A stretch of 6,508 nt of DNA from an uncultured Bacillota bacterium. Lineage in GTDB: Bacteria; Bacillota; Clostridia; Christensenellales; UBA1242. The translations under genes were made by a program, and so were the position numbers. The notes beneath the pieces were generated by a model. It did no database searches. It was given only the letters and a program-made list of their open reading frames with translations, and was not told the origin of the DNA. The stretch is taken from positions 1 through 6,508 of the forward strand of contig CALBYO010000104.1 of the NCBI GenBank assembly GCA_937889705.1, given 5' to 3'. This document shows, in pieces, positions 5,268 through 6,508 of the stretch (its first letter is position 1; the number at the start of each line of letters is the position of its first letter).

Positions 5268-6508
5268 TTAATATTGGTAGTTGCACACAACATTTGCATT
5301 TGCAAACGATGTATTATCACTAGCAACATAGGTTATTTTATTAAATTGTTCTTGGGTGCCAGCAAAGAAAACATTTACATTGTTTGAGTAATTGCTAATT
5401 CCAAAGGTGTCTATACTTTCTAGGGTTGAAGGCAAATAAATATTTTCAATTCGCCCACAACCATGAAGTAGTCCAAAAGGAATTTTAGTTACACCTTCAG
5501 CAACATAAATTTCTCTAATGCTAGAATTTTGAAACACGCAGCCACCCCAAGAAGAAAGAGTGCTTGGAAGATGGGCAATTTCAACGCTACTGCTTGAAAA
5601 AGCAAAACCACCGACATATTCAATATTTGATAAGTCAATTTCATTTAAGTTTGTGCAGTTTTCAAAAGCATTTTGACCAATGCGTTTTAAACTTTGAGTA
5701 AAAGTAAAACTTTCTAAGTTTGAACAGCCATAAAAAGCATAAGCACCAATAGTCTCAATGCTTTCTGGAAGTTCAACTTTTCTTAAAGTTTTGCAGTTGT
5801 AAAACGCATAACTTCGTATTTCAGTCAATCCTTCCAAATCACTTGCTTTTAATTCGGTTACAGTGCCACCAACAATGTCTTGGAATAATTTTTTGTAAGA
5901 GTCATCTCCATTCAAAGTTGCATTAACACTTTCCAAAGATTTAATAGTTTCTTTAAGTTCCGCAATTTGTGATTTTAATGAAATGATTTCATTTTCATAT
6001 TGTTGAATTTTACTATCGTTTTCAGTGATTGTCGCTTCATATTCCGCAATTTGTGATTCGTATGTTTCACTTGCAACAGTTAAGCCAGAAACAATATTTT
6101 CTAAACTTGAAATATCTTGTGTAACGCTTGTAATTTGAGTATTTAATTCGTCAATTCTTGTACTGTTATCATCTTGACTATCCATTAAGGTATCAAGTTC
6201 AGTGTTTAATGTTCTGTATTGATTTCTAAGATCGCTTAACTGGGTTGACATTGTTAGAAGTGTTTTGTTTGTTTCTTCCAAGTTCTTTTGCATTTCAGAT
6301 TTTTGACTTAAAACAAGTGCTAAATTGTTTTGACTTGTTAGCAAATTGTTTTGCAAAACGCTGACTTCATTTTGATATGAAATAGCTTTAAATTCAGCAT
6401 TCATAAGTGAAGTTCGTGTTTCAGCAAGAAGTAGTGAGTTTTTTAGATTTGCTTCATTTAGGTCATCTATTGTATCTTTTTGATTTTGATACACCTGACT
6501 ATATGGGG
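5268..6508 (-). CDS. Coiled-coil plus BspA-type leucine-rich-repeat protein (5' end outside window), candidate adhesin
   Basis: BspA-type leucine-rich repeats mediate surface contact in many bacteria and protists. Counting from GTG at 6494, residues 1-195 form a long, low-complexity Gln/Asn/Ser/Glu-rich coiled coil. Residues 215-370 carry about six repeats with the pattern AFxxCxxLxxxxLPxSLxxIG (for example AFYNCKTL at 230 and AFYGCSNL at 253). The end, FFAGTQEQFNKI (376-387), is a typical BspA repeat terminus. The frame stays open upstream of that GTG to the window edge (Pro-Tyr-Ser-Gln before it), and no ribosome site precedes it, so the real start, and any signal peptide or membrane anchor, probably lies beyond 6508. 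The TAA stop is 12 bases before the next gene, whose ribosome site it touches, so both share an operon leading into Zot and Rep. A role as the phage receptor-binding protein is inferred; a captured host surface protein is the alternative. Confidence 0.88.
   Translation of the reverse strand, partial: PYSQVYQNQKDTIDDLNEANLKNSLLLAETRTSLMNAEFKAISYQNEVSVLQNNLLTSQNNLALVLSQKSEMQKNLEETNKTLLTMSTQLSDLRNQYRTLNTELDTLMDSQDDNSTRIDELNTQITSVTQDISSLENIVSGLTVASETYESQIAEYEATITENDSKIQQYENEIISLKSQIAELKETIKSLESVNATLNGDDSYKKLFQDIVGGTVTELKASDLEGLTEIRSYAFYNCKTLRKVELPESIETIGAYAFYGCSNLESFTFTQSLKRIGQNAFENCTNLNEIDLSNIEYVGGFAFSSSSVEIAHLPSTLSSWGGCVFQNSSIREIYVAEGVTKIPFGLLHGCGRIENIYLPSTLESIDTFGISNYSNNVNVFFAGTQEQFNKITYVASDNTSFANANVVCNYQY

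Noticed and set aside
6185..6200. Minus-strand CTTGATA within the LRR gene as the origin nick site
   Set aside because: It has the gene-sense polarity expected of a filamentous phage, but it lies in coding sequence without flanking structure. Seven-base matches like this recur by chance, for example again near 675.
6492..6494. GTG at 6494 as the true start of the LRR gene
   Set aside because: The frame is open upstream to the window edge, no ribosome site precedes the GTG, and the coiled coil appears to begin mid-helix.

Overview
The window is AT-rich, and every gene I can support lies on the minus strand, so transcription runs from high to low coordinates. Tryptophan is encoded by TGG and TGA serves as a stop (rep ends in TGA), so the standard bacterial code fits and Mycoplasma/Spiroplasma code 4 does not. 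The strong AGGAGG ribosome sites, low GC and a BspA-type leucine-rich-repeat protein suggest a low-GC Gram-positive host (Bacillota, for example a gut Bacilli or Clostridia lineage). The species cannot be named from this sequence.

In order of transcription, the right two thirds (6508 to 1663) is a compact run of six genes: a coiled-coil plus BspA-like LRR protein (5' end outside the window); a membrane-anchored coiled-coil protein; a Zot/pI-like ATPase; a small, very basic protein; an HUH rolling-circle replication initiator with a double-tyrosine motif like phiX174 gpA; and a small protein with a HEPN RNase motif. Genes overlap or are a few bases apart, except for a 45-bp regulatory gap before rep and a 53-bp gap before the HEPN gene. 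An HUH Rep together with a Zot/pI assembly ATPase is the signature of a filamentous phage (Inoviridae-like) genome, either integrated or as a free replicative form. The major coat protein is not visible and would be expected upstream of 6508.

The 399-bp gap at 1264-1662 codes for nothing but is densely structured. It holds a 7-bp inverted repeat, a 17-bp-stem cruciform with a CTTGATA motif in its bulge, and a long interrupted stem-loop with two competing folds. It resembles a phage intergenic region that carries the replication origin and packaging signal. A terminator function for the second hairpin is possible.

The left end (1-1263) is the 5' two thirds or so of a DNA adenine methyltransferase with its own promoter-like sequence. 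It contains a complete first D12-type module and the start of a second in the same frame, as in M.FokI-type enzymes. Its C-terminus, and any partner endonuclease, lie beyond position 1. Whether it is phage cargo or host DNA cannot be decided here.

Inferred working model: Rep and the basic protein drive rolling-circle replication and handle single-stranded DNA. Zot, with the membrane coiled-coil protein, drives extrusion. The LRR protein is a candidate host-contact (tip) protein. The HEPN protein and the methyltransferase are candidate defence or host-interaction cargo.
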